From assembly GCA_964639225.1 (NCBI GenBank), contig CAZXCK010000022.1, positions 1 through 40,390 on the forward strand: DNA of 40,390 nt, given 5' to 3'. Source of the stretch: CAZXCK01 sp964639225. GTDB lineage: Bacteria; Chloroflexota; Anaerolineae; Aggregatilineales; Phototrophicaceae. A program made the position numbers and the translations under genes. A model generated the notes under the pieces. That model searched no databases, was not told where the DNA came from, and saw only the letters and a list, made by a program, of their open reading frames with translations. This document shows, piece after piece, positions 17,894-28,214 of the stretch. The stretch's first letter is position 1; each line of letters begins with the position of its first letter.

Positions 17894-19180
17894 TCATTCG
17901 CGCAGCAGCTTCAGCGCGCGCTCGTAATACGGCGAGGCGATTGGCCCCTTCAGAATAGGGTCGCCGGTTTGCTGCATCCAGTTCAGCAGATGCTGGCGCA
18001 GTTCGGTGGCGACGAGCATGTAATCCACATCGTCAATGCGATTGTGCTGCTCCAGTGGGTCGCTCTGCAGGTCGTACAGTTCGAACGGCGGTCGCTCGAC
18101 GGTGAGCTGTTCGATCATCTGCGGGTAGATGGGGCTGTGCATGATATCCCCGGCCACGTTGATGATGTCCACCTCGGCGTTCCAGATGAGCTTATAGCGC
18201 TGGCTGCGAATCGCCCGCTGCGGCTCATAATCGGTGTGGAACGTCTTACCAGCGTAGATGTGTTCGCGCGGCCTGTAGGTGTTGCCGCGCAGCAGATCGG
18301 CAAAACTGCGCCCCTGGATGCTGGCGGGCACGGTCAGGCCCAGCATATCGAGGATCGTCGGCACCAGATCGACGTTACTGATGAGCGTGTCGAAGGTGCG
18401 GCCCCCCGTCAGCCCGAACGGCGGGCTGTACATGATGAGCGCGGTCTCGATACCGGGATCGTACAGTGTGGTCTTGGCGCGCGGCATCGCCAAGCCATGA
18501 TCGGTGGTGAAGATCAGCCAGGTGTCGCCCAGCAGGTCGAGTTCTGCCAACGCCCCGCGAATACGCCCCACCGCCTCATCCATCAACCCAATGACGCCCT
18601 GCAATTCGGCGAATTCGGCGCGCGCTTCGGCGGTCTGGGGCAGATACGGCGGCACATCGACGCCCAGTTGAGTATCCGGCGCGGCCTGCTTGAACAGGCC
18701 GCTTTCGTCGCGGTGCGGCTCGGTAAAGCCGATGTTGAGGAAAAACGGGCCGTCGGGCGCGCCGCGCAGCCAGTCGATGGCGGCGTCGGCGACATCACCG
18801 GCGTGATGGGCGGGGCGCACTTCCTGGAAACCCAACTGCTGGACCGCTTCCGGTGTCCGGTCGGTGACATGCTGCATGCCGACATGGGCGGTACTGTAGC
18901 CAGCGTCCAGCAGATACCGGGCCAGGTAGATTTCGCCGGCGTTCAGACGCCAGCCGAACGGCTGGTGCGCCAGCCCCAGCATACCGGTCGCGTGCGGATA
19001 GCGGCCCGTGTACAGCCCGGCCCGGCTCGGCGAACACTGCGGCGCGGTGCAGAAGCTGTTGTCAAAGCGGACTCCGTCCGCCGCCAGAGCGTCCAGGTTT
19101 GGTGATGGGACTGTCGAGCGACCATAAGCGCCCAGGTGGCGGCCCAGGTCATGACAGTCAATTAGGACCAGATTTGTCAT
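17894..19180 (-). CDS. Cys-type sulfatase, heparan-N-sulfatase-like
   Basis: A 428-residue sulfatase that hydrolyses sulfate esters or sulfamates. The signature C49-S-P-S-R53 contains the Cys to be turned into formylglycine; metal-site Asp residues are D8 and D11 and a TDHG motif. The text around the signature (CSPSRAGLYTGRYP), PFFLNIGFTEPHR, the LIFTTDHG stretch and NVDLVPTILDMLGL resemble human sulfamidase (SGSH), so an N-sulfated glucosamine-type substrate is a reasonable guess, not proven. There is no signal peptide, so it should act in the cytoplasm, on imported sugar. The ATG uses AAGGG overlapping the end of the upstream permease gene; it is last in the ABC-transporter operon. Confidence 0.92.
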   Translation of the reverse strand: MTNLVLIDCHDLGRHLGAYGRSTVPSPNLDALAADGVRFDNSFCTAPQCSPSRAGLYTGRYPHATGMLGLAHQPFGWRLNAGEIYLARYLLDAGYSTAHVGMQHVTDRTPEAVQQLGFQEVRPAHHAGDVADAAIDWLRGAPDGPFFLNIGFTEPHRDESGLFKQAAPDTQLGVDVPPYLPQTAEARAEFAELQGVIGLMDEAVGRIRGALAELDLLGDTWLIFTTDHGLAMPRAKTTLYDPGIETALIMYSPPFGLTGGRTFDTLISNVDLVPTILDMLGLTVPASIQGRSFADLLRGNTYRPREHIYAGKTFHTDYEPQRAIRSQRYKLIWNAEVDIINVAGDIMHSPIYPQMIEQLTVERPPFELYDLQSDPLEQHNRIDDVDYMLVATELRQHLLNWMQQTGDPILKGPIASPYYERALKLLRE

Positions 19181-19184
19181 CAGC

Positions 19185-20032
19185 TTAACCCTTCACAGCA
19201 CCGGCGGTCAGGCCGGCCACAATCCGATTCTGGAAGATCAGCACCAGAATCACCAATGGAACGGTGACAATCATCGCTGCCGCCATGATCTCGGCGATAG
19301 GCTCCTGCATGGCTTCCACACCGCTGAACTGGGCGATAGCCACCGTCACCGTCTGCGACGCGGGCCGCGTGATCGTGAAGTTCAGCGCGAACAGGTATTC
19401 GTTCCAGGATGTCACAAAAGCCAGCAGGCCGGTCGTCACCAGAGCGGGAGCCGTCAGCGGCAGCAGCACCAGGCGAAAACGCTGGAACGGCGACGCGCCA
19501 TCCACAATCGCCGCCTGCTCAATCTCGGCGGGCAGCCCCTTGAAGAAGGCCGTCAGCACCCACACGGTGAACGGCAGCGTAAACACCGGGTAGGTCACCA
19601 CCAGCGCCATCGGCGTGCCAAACACGCCGAGTTCGCGCACAATCGTGTACAGGCCGGAGAGAATCGAAATGGCGGGGAACATGGTCATCGACAGCACCAG
19701 ATACAACAGCGCGTTGCGCCCGCGAAAGCGCAGCCGTCCCAGCGCATAGGCCGCGAACGACCCCACCATCAGGCTGAAGACGGTCGTCGCGCCCGACGCG
19801 AACGCCGAATTGCGCAGCGCCCTCAGGAAGTTGCCGTCGGCCAGCACGTATTCATAGTTCTTCGCTGTTGCATCCTGCGGCAGATAGGTCGCCCGGCGGA
19901 ACATCTCGTTTTCGGTCTTAAATGACGTGTTAAACGCCCAGTAAAACGGAAACAGCGCGTAAGTGGCAATGACCAGCACCAGAAAGTAGAATGGCGCCCG
20001 CTGAAAATAGCGCAGCAACGGGGTTTCGTTCA

Positions 20033-20036
<4 letters not shown>
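19185..20036 (-). CDS. Carbohydrate ABC transporter permease (MalG/UgpE type)
   Basis: Inner-membrane permease of a CUT1-type sugar importer, 283 residues with six predicted membrane segments. The EAA loop, which contacts the ATPase, is visible as EIEQAAIVDGASPFQRF. It begins 4 bp inside the end of the other permease gene (ATGA overlap), so the two are translationally coupled and should form a heterodimer. The sulfatase gene starts 4 bp after its end. No ATPase gene lies nearby; as with MsmX-type systems a shared ATPase elsewhere is inferred. Confidence 0.94.
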
Positions 20037-21634
<1,598 letters not shown>

Positions 21635-21697
21635 AGGCGGCTCGTGGACAATCCTGTTATTCGAAAAGTCTAATATATGGGATGACTATAGCGAAAC

Positions 21698-21726
21698 GAT
21701 TGGGATGGCGCGAGGCCATCCCAATC
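21698..21726 (-). terminator. Stem-loop between binding protein and permease genes
   Basis: Perfect 12-bp arms (GATTGGGATGGC and its complement) around a 5-base loop, 30 bp after the binding-protein stop. The following GTTTCG is only weakly T-rich. It probably protects the upstream mRNA or ends part of the transcripts, raising binding protein over permease. Confidence 0.65.
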
Positions 21727-21755
21727 TTGATGCCTGTGGTTGCCAGCGGTGACGA

Positions 21756-23048
21756 TTATTCGTCGGCCAGCAGTTCCATCAGGTCCAGTTCCAGCAGTTC
21801 CATGGCGGTATCGGCGTCTTCACGCCCCGTCAGGATGGAGTGGACCGCCGTGAAGTACAGGGTCGAAACCTCGTTGTACTGTTCAGCCGTAACCGTCGAG
21901 GGCCGGGCGGTCGTCACTTCGACAACTTCCGGGCTGGCGAACGGCATGGCTTCCTGGATGTCCTCGTCGGCGTACAGTTCCAGCGAAGCCGGCGGCGAGG
22001 AGGTGTCGATGGAGTAGAACTTCTGGTTCTCGACACTCGTCATGTAGATGGCGAAGGCCGCAGCGGCCTCTGGATTAGCCGAGTAACGCGACACACCGAT
22101 GTGCCAGCCGCCCAGCGTAGCCGCACCGATACCGGCATCGCCTGCCGGCAGCGGAGCCACGTCAAAGGTGTCAGCAATGGCTTCGCTCTCCAGCGTGGTG
22201 CTGTAGGCATAGGGCCAGTTGCGCATGAAAGCGGCGTTACCGGCATGCCACACACCGCGCGCGTCTTCCTCGGCGTAGCTGGTCACACCTGGCGGGCTGA
22301 TGGTGTCCACCCAGCCAGCGGCACGCTCAAAGGCGGCGATGGTTTCTTCGTTGTTAACCACGATTTCGCCGTCGGGGTTGACGATGGAGCCACCGCCATT
22401 GGAGACCTGCCACTCAAGCGCGTTGGTGGTCAGACCTTCGTAAGCGTTGCCCTGCCACACGAAGCCCCACAGCTCATCGTTACCTTCGGCGCGCTCGCCG
22501 TCCTGGATTGTCTGGGCCATCATTTCCAGCTCGTCCCAGGTGGCCGGGGGGGCCTCGAAACCGTATTTTTCCAGCAGATCGGTACGGTAGTACAGCATAC
22601 CAAAGCCGATACGCAGCGGCAGCGCCACCAGGCGCTCATCCACCGTGTTGTTGAGAACCAGCGCCGGCAGGTAGGACTCAAGCTGTTCTTCTGGCACGTA
22701 GTCCATCAGGTCCAGCAGATGATTGGCCAGCAGACCCGGCCAGATCACGTCCACGCGGATCACGTCAAAGTCGGCGCTTTCCGCCTCGAACGCGGTCAGG
22801 TACACGCCCAGCAGATTCTGCACGTTGGCGTCGCCCGGCAGACGCTCGACCGTGATATTCGGGCACAGTTCCATGAAGCGATCAATCGTCGCCTCTTCCG
22901 CGTCCGGGTGGCTGCCAGCCGGATCGCCAATATAGGTGATGGTGACTTCCTCATCCGTGCCGCAGTCGAAGCCCTCTTCCTGGGCCGCCACCGCGCTCAC
23001 CGACAGAATGAGCGTAAAAATCAGCAGTACGAACAGTGTCTTGCGCAT
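21756..23048 (-). CDS. Sugar ABC transporter substrate-binding protein
   Basis: Extracytoplasmic family 1 (MalE-like) solute-binding protein of 430 residues that delivers a sugar to the two permeases. It has an N-terminal signal peptide (hydrophobic 4-18, likely cleavage after AVAA at about 22), and the mature part shows family features such as GVYLTAF, DVIRVDVIWPG, LPLRIGFGMLYYRTDLL and PATWDEL. Unlike many binding proteins of single-membrane bacteria it lacks a lipobox Cys at the cleavage site. A strong AAAGGA site precedes the ATG. The sugar cannot be read from the sequence; the sulfatase in the operon suggests a sulfated one. Confidence 0.94.
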   Translation of the reverse strand: MRKTLFVLLIFTLILSVSAVAAQEEGFDCGTDEEVTITYIGDPAGSHPDAEEATIDRFMELCPNITVERLPGDANVQNLLGVYLTAFEAESADFDVIRVDVIWPGLLANHLLDLMDYVPEEQLESYLPALVLNNTVDERLVALPLRIGFGMLYYRTDLLEKYGFEAPPATWDELEMMAQTIQDGERAEGNDELWGFVWQGNAYEGLTTNALEWQVSNGGGSIVNPDGEIVVNNEETIAAFERAAGWVDTISPPGVTSYAEEDARGVWHAGNAAFMRNWPYAYSTTLESEAIADTFDVAPLPAGDAGIGAATLGGWHIGVSRYSANPEAAAAFAIYMTSVENQKFYSIDTSSPPASLELYADEDIQEAMPFASPEVVEVTTARPSTVTAEQYNEVSTLYFTAVHSILTGREDADTAMELLELDLMELLADE

Positions 23049-23068
23049 CTGGTTATCCTTTCCTGAAT

Positions 23069-23091
23069 CAAATGCAATAGTTGACGATTTG
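23069..23091. promoter_or_regulatory. Weak palindrome upstream of the binding-protein gene
   Basis: CAAAT and ATTTG ends frame a 23-bp, partly symmetric sequence 21 bp before the binding-protein start. Its ends resemble those of the ROK operator at 24813-24834, but the centre does not, so it is only a possible second site. Confidence 0.2.
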
Positions 23092-23204
23092 CGTGTTTCG
23101 GCGGTCTCGATGTCCTTTCGTTATGATATGCATCCTTTCTACTCAACCGGCAGATATCGGTTCACGGCGGAGACACGGCACATCGCCAGCCCCACCGCCA
23201 GTTT

Positions 23205-24737
23205 TTAACGATCGGGCGCTTCGACCCATATGGGCGAACTCCAGGCCCACTGGTTATTCCGCTGCCGCACACGAACGTAGTACCAGTCGCGTGGCGCCGA
23301 CTGGTTGTGATGCAGGCTGCGATGCAAAAAGCCAAAGCGATGCGTATAAGCCGCGCGCGGCACCGCCTGATGAAAGCAGATCGCCGGCGATACGAAGCCG
23401 CCCAGGTAGAACGTGCGCGAGCCGGTGAACAGCTCCGCGAGCTGCACGTCGAACGACTGGCCGTTGACCACCGCCTGCAGGCGGGTGTCGCCGGTACCCT
23501 CGATTTCGAGTGCCAGCCCCTCGGTGGTGGCCGTGTGCAGCGATGCGTTGGGGCGCGTCCGCGTCTGGAAACACACGCGGTTATGCTCGGCCTGCTGCCA
23601 GTCGGTATAGGCGAAAACCAGATCGGACGGTGAATCCGTCGGGCCGTAGCCACGAAAACGCGGTTCCACACCGGTTAACTCTCCATCGCTCACCTGGACC
23701 TGCACATCCCAGGCGACGTCCTGCTGCTGCTCGCCCCAGCCAACTTCGATGTAGACTTTGTAGGTTGTGCCGATCGTCTCCGGCGGCAGGACGTTTTCGC
23801 GGTGGATCAGCCGATTGTTATGCAGCACCTCGATATAGTCGATGGCATCGCCACCCTGTACAGCTACATCGATCCAGCGCTCGTCGGTCGCCGGCAGCAC
23901 GCTGCCCATCGGCTGATCGTTGAGCGCGAACAGCAGCTCGATACGGTCGCCGGTAAGCGCGTAGGTCCGCCGGGCGCTGATCGCCTGCCAGATGCCATCG
24001 CGACTCAGCGAATCCGCCCAGACGGCCAGCCGTCCGTAACCATAGCTGCCCGGAAAAGCGTTGTGATGATCGGTGGAGCCGACCACGCCGAAAACGTGGC
24101 CCTGTGCCCAGCCATATTGCGCTGTGCTGTGTTCGTGGCGCGGCCCCATCGAATGCAGATACGGATAGGGGCCTTCGCTGGCTTCGCTTAAACCATGAAA
24201 CGAGAAAATCTCGGCGACAGGGGACAATTCTTCAGAGAAGGCGCGCCAGTTGATGCCGCGCGACCCCTGCTTATAGCCGATGTGATGCGGAATCAGCAGC
24301 GCCGGTGTTTTGAGGGCATGAATGGCCCGGCGCAGCGCGGGCAGGTCCGGCGCGTCGATGATGGGGCAGTCCAGGTTGTCTTTATAGTAAACGCAGTAGT
24401 CACCATAGACGATGGAATGCCATTCGAAGCTGGGCAACGCGATAAAACGCCCGTCGTCGTTGGCCTGTTCGATGTCCGCCAGATAAGCTGGCCAGCCGGC
24501 CTGCGCTCTGGCGAAACCGGTCCGGTGATACTCGATCAGATAACCCAGGTCAGCATCGTCGAGGGGTAAGTCTGGCCAGGCGGCATGGACCGTCACGCTG
24601 GCGAAATCGAGCTGGAGCCGCGCGTTACGGATGGCCTCGGCCAGCGTCCCATGCCCGTAGCTCACGTCACAGTGATTGTGAAGGTCGCCGTAATAGAGGT
24701 TCAGTTGTGGATGATCGCGGTATCGGATAAATGCCAT
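23205..24737 (-). CDS. PHP-superfamily, DUF3604-like protein
   Basis: A 510-residue protein whose N-terminal half (1-270) is a PHP-type metal-dependent hydrolase of the DUF3604 kind: GDLHNHCDVSYG with the first His pair, ALPSFEWHS, LLIPHHIGY and GSTDHHNAFPG supply the expected metal ligands. The C-terminal half looks beta-rich. DUF3604 proteins often stand beside sulfatase genes, but their reaction is not established to my knowledge. There is no signal peptide. It is probably the first gene of the operon running to the sulfatase (156-bp gap to the binding protein) and diverges from the ROK regulator. Its start ATG follows a promoter at 24799-24826. Confidence 0.8.
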   Translation of the reverse strand: MAFIRYRDHPQLNLYYGDLHNHCDVSYGHGTLAEAIRNARLQLDFASVTVHAAWPDLPLDDADLGYLIEYHRTGFARAQAGWPAYLADIEQANDDGRFIALPSFEWHSIVYGDYCVYYKDNLDCPIIDAPDLPALRRAIHALKTPALLIPHHIGYKQGSRGINWRAFSEELSPVAEIFSFHGLSEASEGPYPYLHSMGPRHEHSTAQYGWAQGHVFGVVGSTDHHNAFPGSYGYGRLAVWADSLSRDGIWQAISARRTYALTGDRIELLFALNDQPMGSVLPATDERWIDVAVQGGDAIDYIEVLHNNRLIHRENVLPPETIGTTYKVYIEVGWGEQQQDVAWDVQVQVSDGELTGVEPRFRGYGPTDSPSDLVFAYTDWQQAEHNRVCFQTRTRPNASLHTATTEGLALEIEGTGDTRLQAVVNGQSFDVQLAELFTGSRTFYLGGFVSPAICFHQAVPRAAYTHRFGFLHRSLHHNQSAPRDWYYVRVRQRNNQWAWSSPIWVEAPDR

Positions 24738-24798
24738 TCTTTTATAACCAGCTTTGCTTTAAGATGTATTTTCAACGCCGCAGGTCTAAGGTATTTCT

Positions 24799-24826
24799 AT
24801 TATACCTTTTATCAAACGTTTTGCAA
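24799..24826 (-). promoter_or_regulatory. Promoter of the DUF3604/ABC/sulfatase operon
   Basis: On the minus strand TTGCAA (24821-24826) and a perfect TATAAT (24799-24804) are 16 bp apart, about 60 bp before the DUF3604-like gene. The -35 box lies inside the palindromic operator. Confidence 0.55.
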
Positions 24827-24834
24827 AACATTTG
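24813..24834. promoter_or_regulatory. Operator palindrome between the ROK regulator and the sulfatase operon
   Basis: Two 11-bp half-sites, CAAACGTTTTG and CAAAACATTTG, are complementary at 10 of 11 positions, with the perfect core GTTTTGCAAAAC at 24818-24829. It ends 11 bp before the ROK start codon and covers the -35 box of the divergent operon, so one bound regulator could control both directions. Confidence 0.65.
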
Positions 24835-24845
24835 CGGGCAGGTTT

Positions 24846-26018
24846 ATGTCGCTCCGAGGCTCCATCATCAGACAACTCGTCATCGCACCGGCCACCCTCG
24901 CCGATCTGCAACTGGTCAGCCATGTCAGCCTGCCGACGCTGCGCAAAGCCATCCAGGAACTCATCGACTCGCGCTGGATACGGATCGTCGGCCAGGCCGA
25001 GACCAACGGCGGACGCCCGGCGATGCTCTTCGGTATTGACGACGGCTACTATCAGATCGTCGGCATCCATCTGCAACTGCCCGGCGTGCGCCTCATCACC
25101 ACCAGCCTCACCGGCGAAATCGTCGATGAGTCCTACATATTTCGGGACATCGTCCCCACACCAGGACAGGTCGCCCAGGCCGCCAGCGACTATGTGGCAC
25201 GCATTCGCGCCGAACACCCCGACCGGCTGATCCTGGGCATCGGCATCGCCACCCCCGGCTTCACCGACCCATCCACCGGCGATATCCTCTCCATTGGCCG
25301 CGTATCGGGCTGGCACAATTTCCCCATCTGCCGCCGCCTGCACGACTCGACCGGCGTACCAGTCTACATCGCCAACGACATCGACTGCATGGCGCTGGCC
25401 GAGTTCCGGCACACCCATCAGCCATTGGACCGTAATCTGGCTTATGTGGGTTTCGATGAGGGGGTGAAGGTCAGTCTGTTTATCCGGGGTGAGCTGTACC
25501 AGAGTTCGCTGGGCAACGCCGGTCTGATTTCTGGCGATCTGCTGCACGTCAGAGACATCGACGACCGCGACGAGATGAAAAGCCTGCTGACGATTATCGG
25601 CGTCAATCGCCTGTTCGAGCAACGCTTGCTGGCGCTCGACACCGCCGACCGCCAGCCGTACAGCGCCATCCTGGCCGCCGGCGGCCAGCGCGAACGTTTC
25701 CGGCTGATCTTCAATGGCGCGGTCGCCGGGCTGCCGGTATGCCACGACATCGTGCAGGCACTCATCCGCTCGCTGGCTGCTGCCATCGCCGACGTGATCT
25801 ATTTCGTGCAGCCCGATATCACGGTGATCGGCGGCATGCTCAGCCTCATGCCGGACGAACTGTTCGCCGAGTTGGAACTGGCAATTGGTCGGTATCTGCC
25901 GTCGCTCATTCACAACAATGCGATTCTGCGCCCTGCGCGCTTATCGTCATCGAACAGTGCCGCGATGGGTGCCATCCAGCATTTTCTGAAGAATTACCCG
26001 CTGGAAGACACCCCCTAA
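24846..26018 (+). CDS. ROK-family transcriptional regulator
   Basis: NagC/XylR-like regulator of 390 residues: a winged helix-turn-helix (about 1-60; TLADLQLVSHVSLPTLRKAIQEL is followed by the wing), then a ROK sugar-kinase fold (LGIGIATPGF, IANDIDCMALAE, VGFDEGVKVSLFIRG, AGLISGD). The zinc motif CxCGxxGCxE that normally follows the GH site is missing, so the kinase-like part is degenerate and likely serves only as a sugar sensor. ATG at 24846 is chosen since it starts the helix-turn-helix; the longer frame upstream runs through the operator. Divergence from the DUF3604/ABC/sulfatase operon suggests it controls that operon and itself. Confidence 0.9.
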   Translation: MSLRGSIIRQLVIAPATLADLQLVSHVSLPTLRKAIQELIDSRWIRIVGQAETNGGRPAMLFGIDDGYYQIVGIHLQLPGVRLITTSLTGEIVDESYIFRDIVPTPGQVAQAASDYVARIRAEHPDRLILGIGIATPGFTDPSTGDILSIGRVSGWHNFPICRRLHDSTGVPVYIANDIDCMALAEFRHTHQPLDRNLAYVGFDEGVKVSLFIRGELYQSSLGNAGLISGDLLHVRDIDDRDEMKSLLTIIGVNRLFEQRLLALDTADRQPYSAILAAGGQRERFRLIFNGAVAGLPVCHDIVQALIRSLAAAIADVIYFVQPDITVIGGMLSLMPDELFAELELAIGRYLPSLIHNNAILRPARLSSSNSAAMGAIQHFLKNYPLEDTP

Positions 26019-26023
26019 CCTTA

Positions 26024-27187
26024 CTATTCCGCTGTCACCTCGATGCTGCGAGTGCCGTCATTATCGGCCTCGTTGCTTTCGTCAATTTCGTCATCGCTGT
26101 CGGCGTCAACCTGAAGGATAAACGCCCCAGGATCGGTAAAGGTCACCTCAACACTCAGGTTGATGGTCTGGCCTTCGCTCAGGTTGGACACCACGCCCAC
26201 ATCGAACTCGGTGCCCGCCGGTAACAGCCGCGCCACATTCGAGAACTGCGTATCAATCGGCCCGCCCTCGTTGGTGATGTTGACTCTGTAAGTCACCGTC
26301 ACGGACGACTCGCCCGCCGGAATGGTCACATCTTCCGGCCCGCTGATACTAGTCACCGTCAGGTTGGGCATACGCGGTGTCGGCGTCAGCGAAGGTGGCA
26401 GCGTGTTGGTAGGCACAGCCGTTGCTGTTGCGACAGTCGGCGTCACGGTGGGCACGACGGCGGTCGCTGTCGCCGGTGGCCCGACAATGGGAAGCCCCGT
26501 ACAGATGCCATAAACCGTCACAAACGACGCGCTCACCCAGCCGGTCGTCACACCAGAGCGCAACTGCCACCACGAGTTATCCGGCAGTCGCCCGATAATG
26601 GGCAGCACCTCGCCTGCACGCAGCGTGCGAATGACATCAAAGCTGGTGCCGGGTCCGTTGCGGAAGTTCAGCCCGGTATTGACCAGGGCACGGCAGGTGG
26701 GGTCGTTGGGGTCGATGTTGGGCAGGCCGCTGCCAGGACCGCCCGGCACGCTGGTCGCCGTGACCTGCGCCTGCGTCGAGCGCACGGTGATGTTCACCTC
26801 TGCCGGCTCGCTGGCGACTGTGCCCCGGAAGGCCACCACCCGCAGCGCGACCGCCCCCTGTACGCGCGGCGTGTAATCCAGCAGCACCTGCGACGTTGCC
26901 GCCGCCGATGTATCGACGGCCTGGGTGCGCACGGTCTGGCCGTTGGCGCTCAGTTGAACGCTGGTCACGCCCACCGAGTCGCTCACGCGCACACTCACGA
27001 TGACCGGCTCGTTGACGACTTTCTCCTCGCCCTCACGCGGCGACAGAATTTCCACCGTCGGCCTGCCAGTCGGCGTCTGCCCTTCAGTGGGCTGAGGCGT
27101 GGGGTCGCCAGCCGTCGTCAGGTTGCACCCGGCCAGCAGAATTGTCCCGAATAACACCAGTGCCAGAAATCGAATCCGGTGGAGCAT
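26024..27187 (-). CDS. Lipoprotein with SH3b and CARDB-like domains
   Basis: A 387-residue surface lipoprotein. Signal peptide with lipobox LLAGC (Cys21), a Thr/Pro-rich spacer, an Ig-like domain (about 45-135; VEILSPREGEEKVV...), a bacterial SH3 domain (about 160-225; LNFRNGPGTSFDVIRTLRAGE, SWWQLR, GWVSASFV), a second Thr/Pro spacer and a CARDB-like Ig domain (about 270-385; the end resembles 'VDADSDDEIDESNEADN'). SH3b domains in such proteins bind cell-wall material; the role here is unknown. ATG has AAAGGA at 7 bp. It converges on the ROK gene with a 5-bp gap. Confidence 0.85.
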   Translation of the reverse strand: MLHRIRFLALVLFGTILLAGCNLTTAGDPTPQPTEGQTPTGRPTVEILSPREGEEKVVNEPVIVSVRVSDSVGVTSVQLSANGQTVRTQAVDTSAAATSQVLLDYTPRVQGAVALRVVAFRGTVASEPAEVNITVRSTQAQVTATSVPGGPGSGLPNIDPNDPTCRALVNTGLNFRNGPGTSFDVIRTLRAGEVLPIIGRLPDNSWWQLRSGVTTGWVSASFVTVYGICTGLPIVGPPATATAVVPTVTPTVATATAVPTNTLPPSLTPTPRMPNLTVTSISGPEDVTIPAGESSVTVTYRVNITNEGGPIDTQFSNVARLLPAGTEFDVGVVSNLSEGQTINLSVEVTFTDPGAFILQVDADSDDEIDESNEADNDGTRSIEVTAE

Positions 27188-27294
27188 GGCGGAGTCCTTT
27201 GCCAGCGATCATGTCTCTATGCTCATTCTATCACCAGCGTCACGCCGTCACAAACAGCCATTGGCGCACGCCCCGCCCACGCCCGGCCTGCGTT

Positions 27295-27332
27295 ACAGAA
27301 AAGAAGACCCTGCCGCGCGTGGCGACAGGGTC
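27295..27332 (-). terminator. Rho-independent terminator after the V4R gene
   Basis: GACCCTG and CAGGGTC arms (27326-27332 and 27306-27312), with further GC pairing inside the loop, are followed on the minus strand by TTCTTTTC, 36 bp after the V4R stop codon. Confidence 0.75.
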
Positions 27333-27367
27333 GGTGTTTTACGAATGATTGCGTGCTACAGCTAATC

Positions 27368-28000
27368 CTAGCTGATCGGTTCCTTATAGATCACATAGCG
27401 GCCCATATCATCGCCCTTGGCGATGCAGGTCGTCATATCGACTTTGAACTCATGCCCGCCAGAGACCCAGCGCAGGCCCTCCTGCAGCAGACCCTGCCCC
27501 ACGTAGCACACCGGGCGATCGGTCTTGCGGCCCCAGCACATCGGGCAGCGTTCCAGCGTGTAGATGATGCGGTCGGTGCCTTCATCATAAACGTTCGAAA
27601 CCTGATCGGAGAACTGGTTGAAGATATTGGCCATCGCCGGGATGCCGATCTTCAGCTTGGCGTTGAGCGGCAGCACCTTAAACGCCAGGTCACCCACACC
27701 GGCCAGCGCGCCAAAACCGCGCAGCGCGTCGGCGAATGTCGCCCGGCCAGCACGCAGCGCCAGCCCGCGACCACCGCGCGGACCGTACATCTCTTCCAGC
27801 GCCACGTTGAGCGCCGTGAAGTCGGCGAAGTCAAAGCCCTTTTCCAGGTTGTCGGGCGGATAATTGCCGATCAGATTGCTGAGGCCAGACAGGTTCAGAA
27901 TGGCATTGAGGCCATTCGTACCCATAATTTCTTCCATCGCCATAACGGTGATACGGGCGAATTTATTGGGATAATATAATCCGCTTTTTTCATCTGGCAT
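27368..28000 (-). CDS. V4R-domain (4-vinyl reductase type) protein
   Basis: A 210-residue protein whose C-terminal half (about 120-208) matches the V4R domain: CPMCWGRKTDRPVC, GLLQEGLRWVSGG and TCIAKGD, with the conserved Cys residues that could bind metal or a small ligand. The N-terminal part is helical and has no signal peptide. V4R domains occur in bacteriochlorophyll-synthesis proteins and in ligand-sensing regulators; no pigment genes are present, so a sensor role is more likely. ATG at 28000 has GGAGGA at 9 bp. It stands alone between miaB and a terminator, with inverted repeats in its upstream region. Confidence 0.85.
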   Translation of the reverse strand: MPDEKSGLYYPNKFARITVMAMEEIMGTNGLNAILNLSGLSNLIGNYPPDNLEKGFDFADFTALNVALEEMYGPRGGRGLALRAGRATFADALRGFGALAGVGDLAFKVLPLNAKLKIGIPAMANIFNQFSDQVSNVYDEGTDRIIYTLERCPMCWGRKTDRPVCYVGQGLLQEGLRWVSGGHEFKVDMTTCIAKGDDMGRYVIYKEPIS

Positions 28001-28099
28001 TGCGCCTGATCCTCCAATCGGTGCATGAAACCAACCGTGGTTCGTTGTATAAGGACAGCCAGGCATATAACAGGGGGACGCCCGGTTAAACTGTAATCA

Positions 28100-28133
28100 G
28101 AGTGACACGAAAAGAAATGTCAAATTGTCACTC
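28100..28133. promoter_or_regulatory. Inverted repeat upstream of the V4R gene
   Basis: Perfect 8-bp arms GAGTGACA (28100-28107) and TGTCACTC (28126-28133) are separated by 18 bp, about 100 bp before the V4R start. On the minus strand the spacer holds TTGACA, but no matching -10 box is clear. Operator-like, unproven. Confidence 0.3.
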
Positions 28134-28214
28134 AGGGCACACAAATAGACCAATCAATACTCTGTGGAGTATAGCACAGGTTTTACGCGATTGCCTATTA
28201 AGGATAGGACCGTT

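Noticed and set aside
26380..26470. Low-complexity ACN/GTN-rich DNA
   Set aside because: It encodes the Thr/Pro spacer of the SH3b lipoprotein, a normal feature of such proteins.
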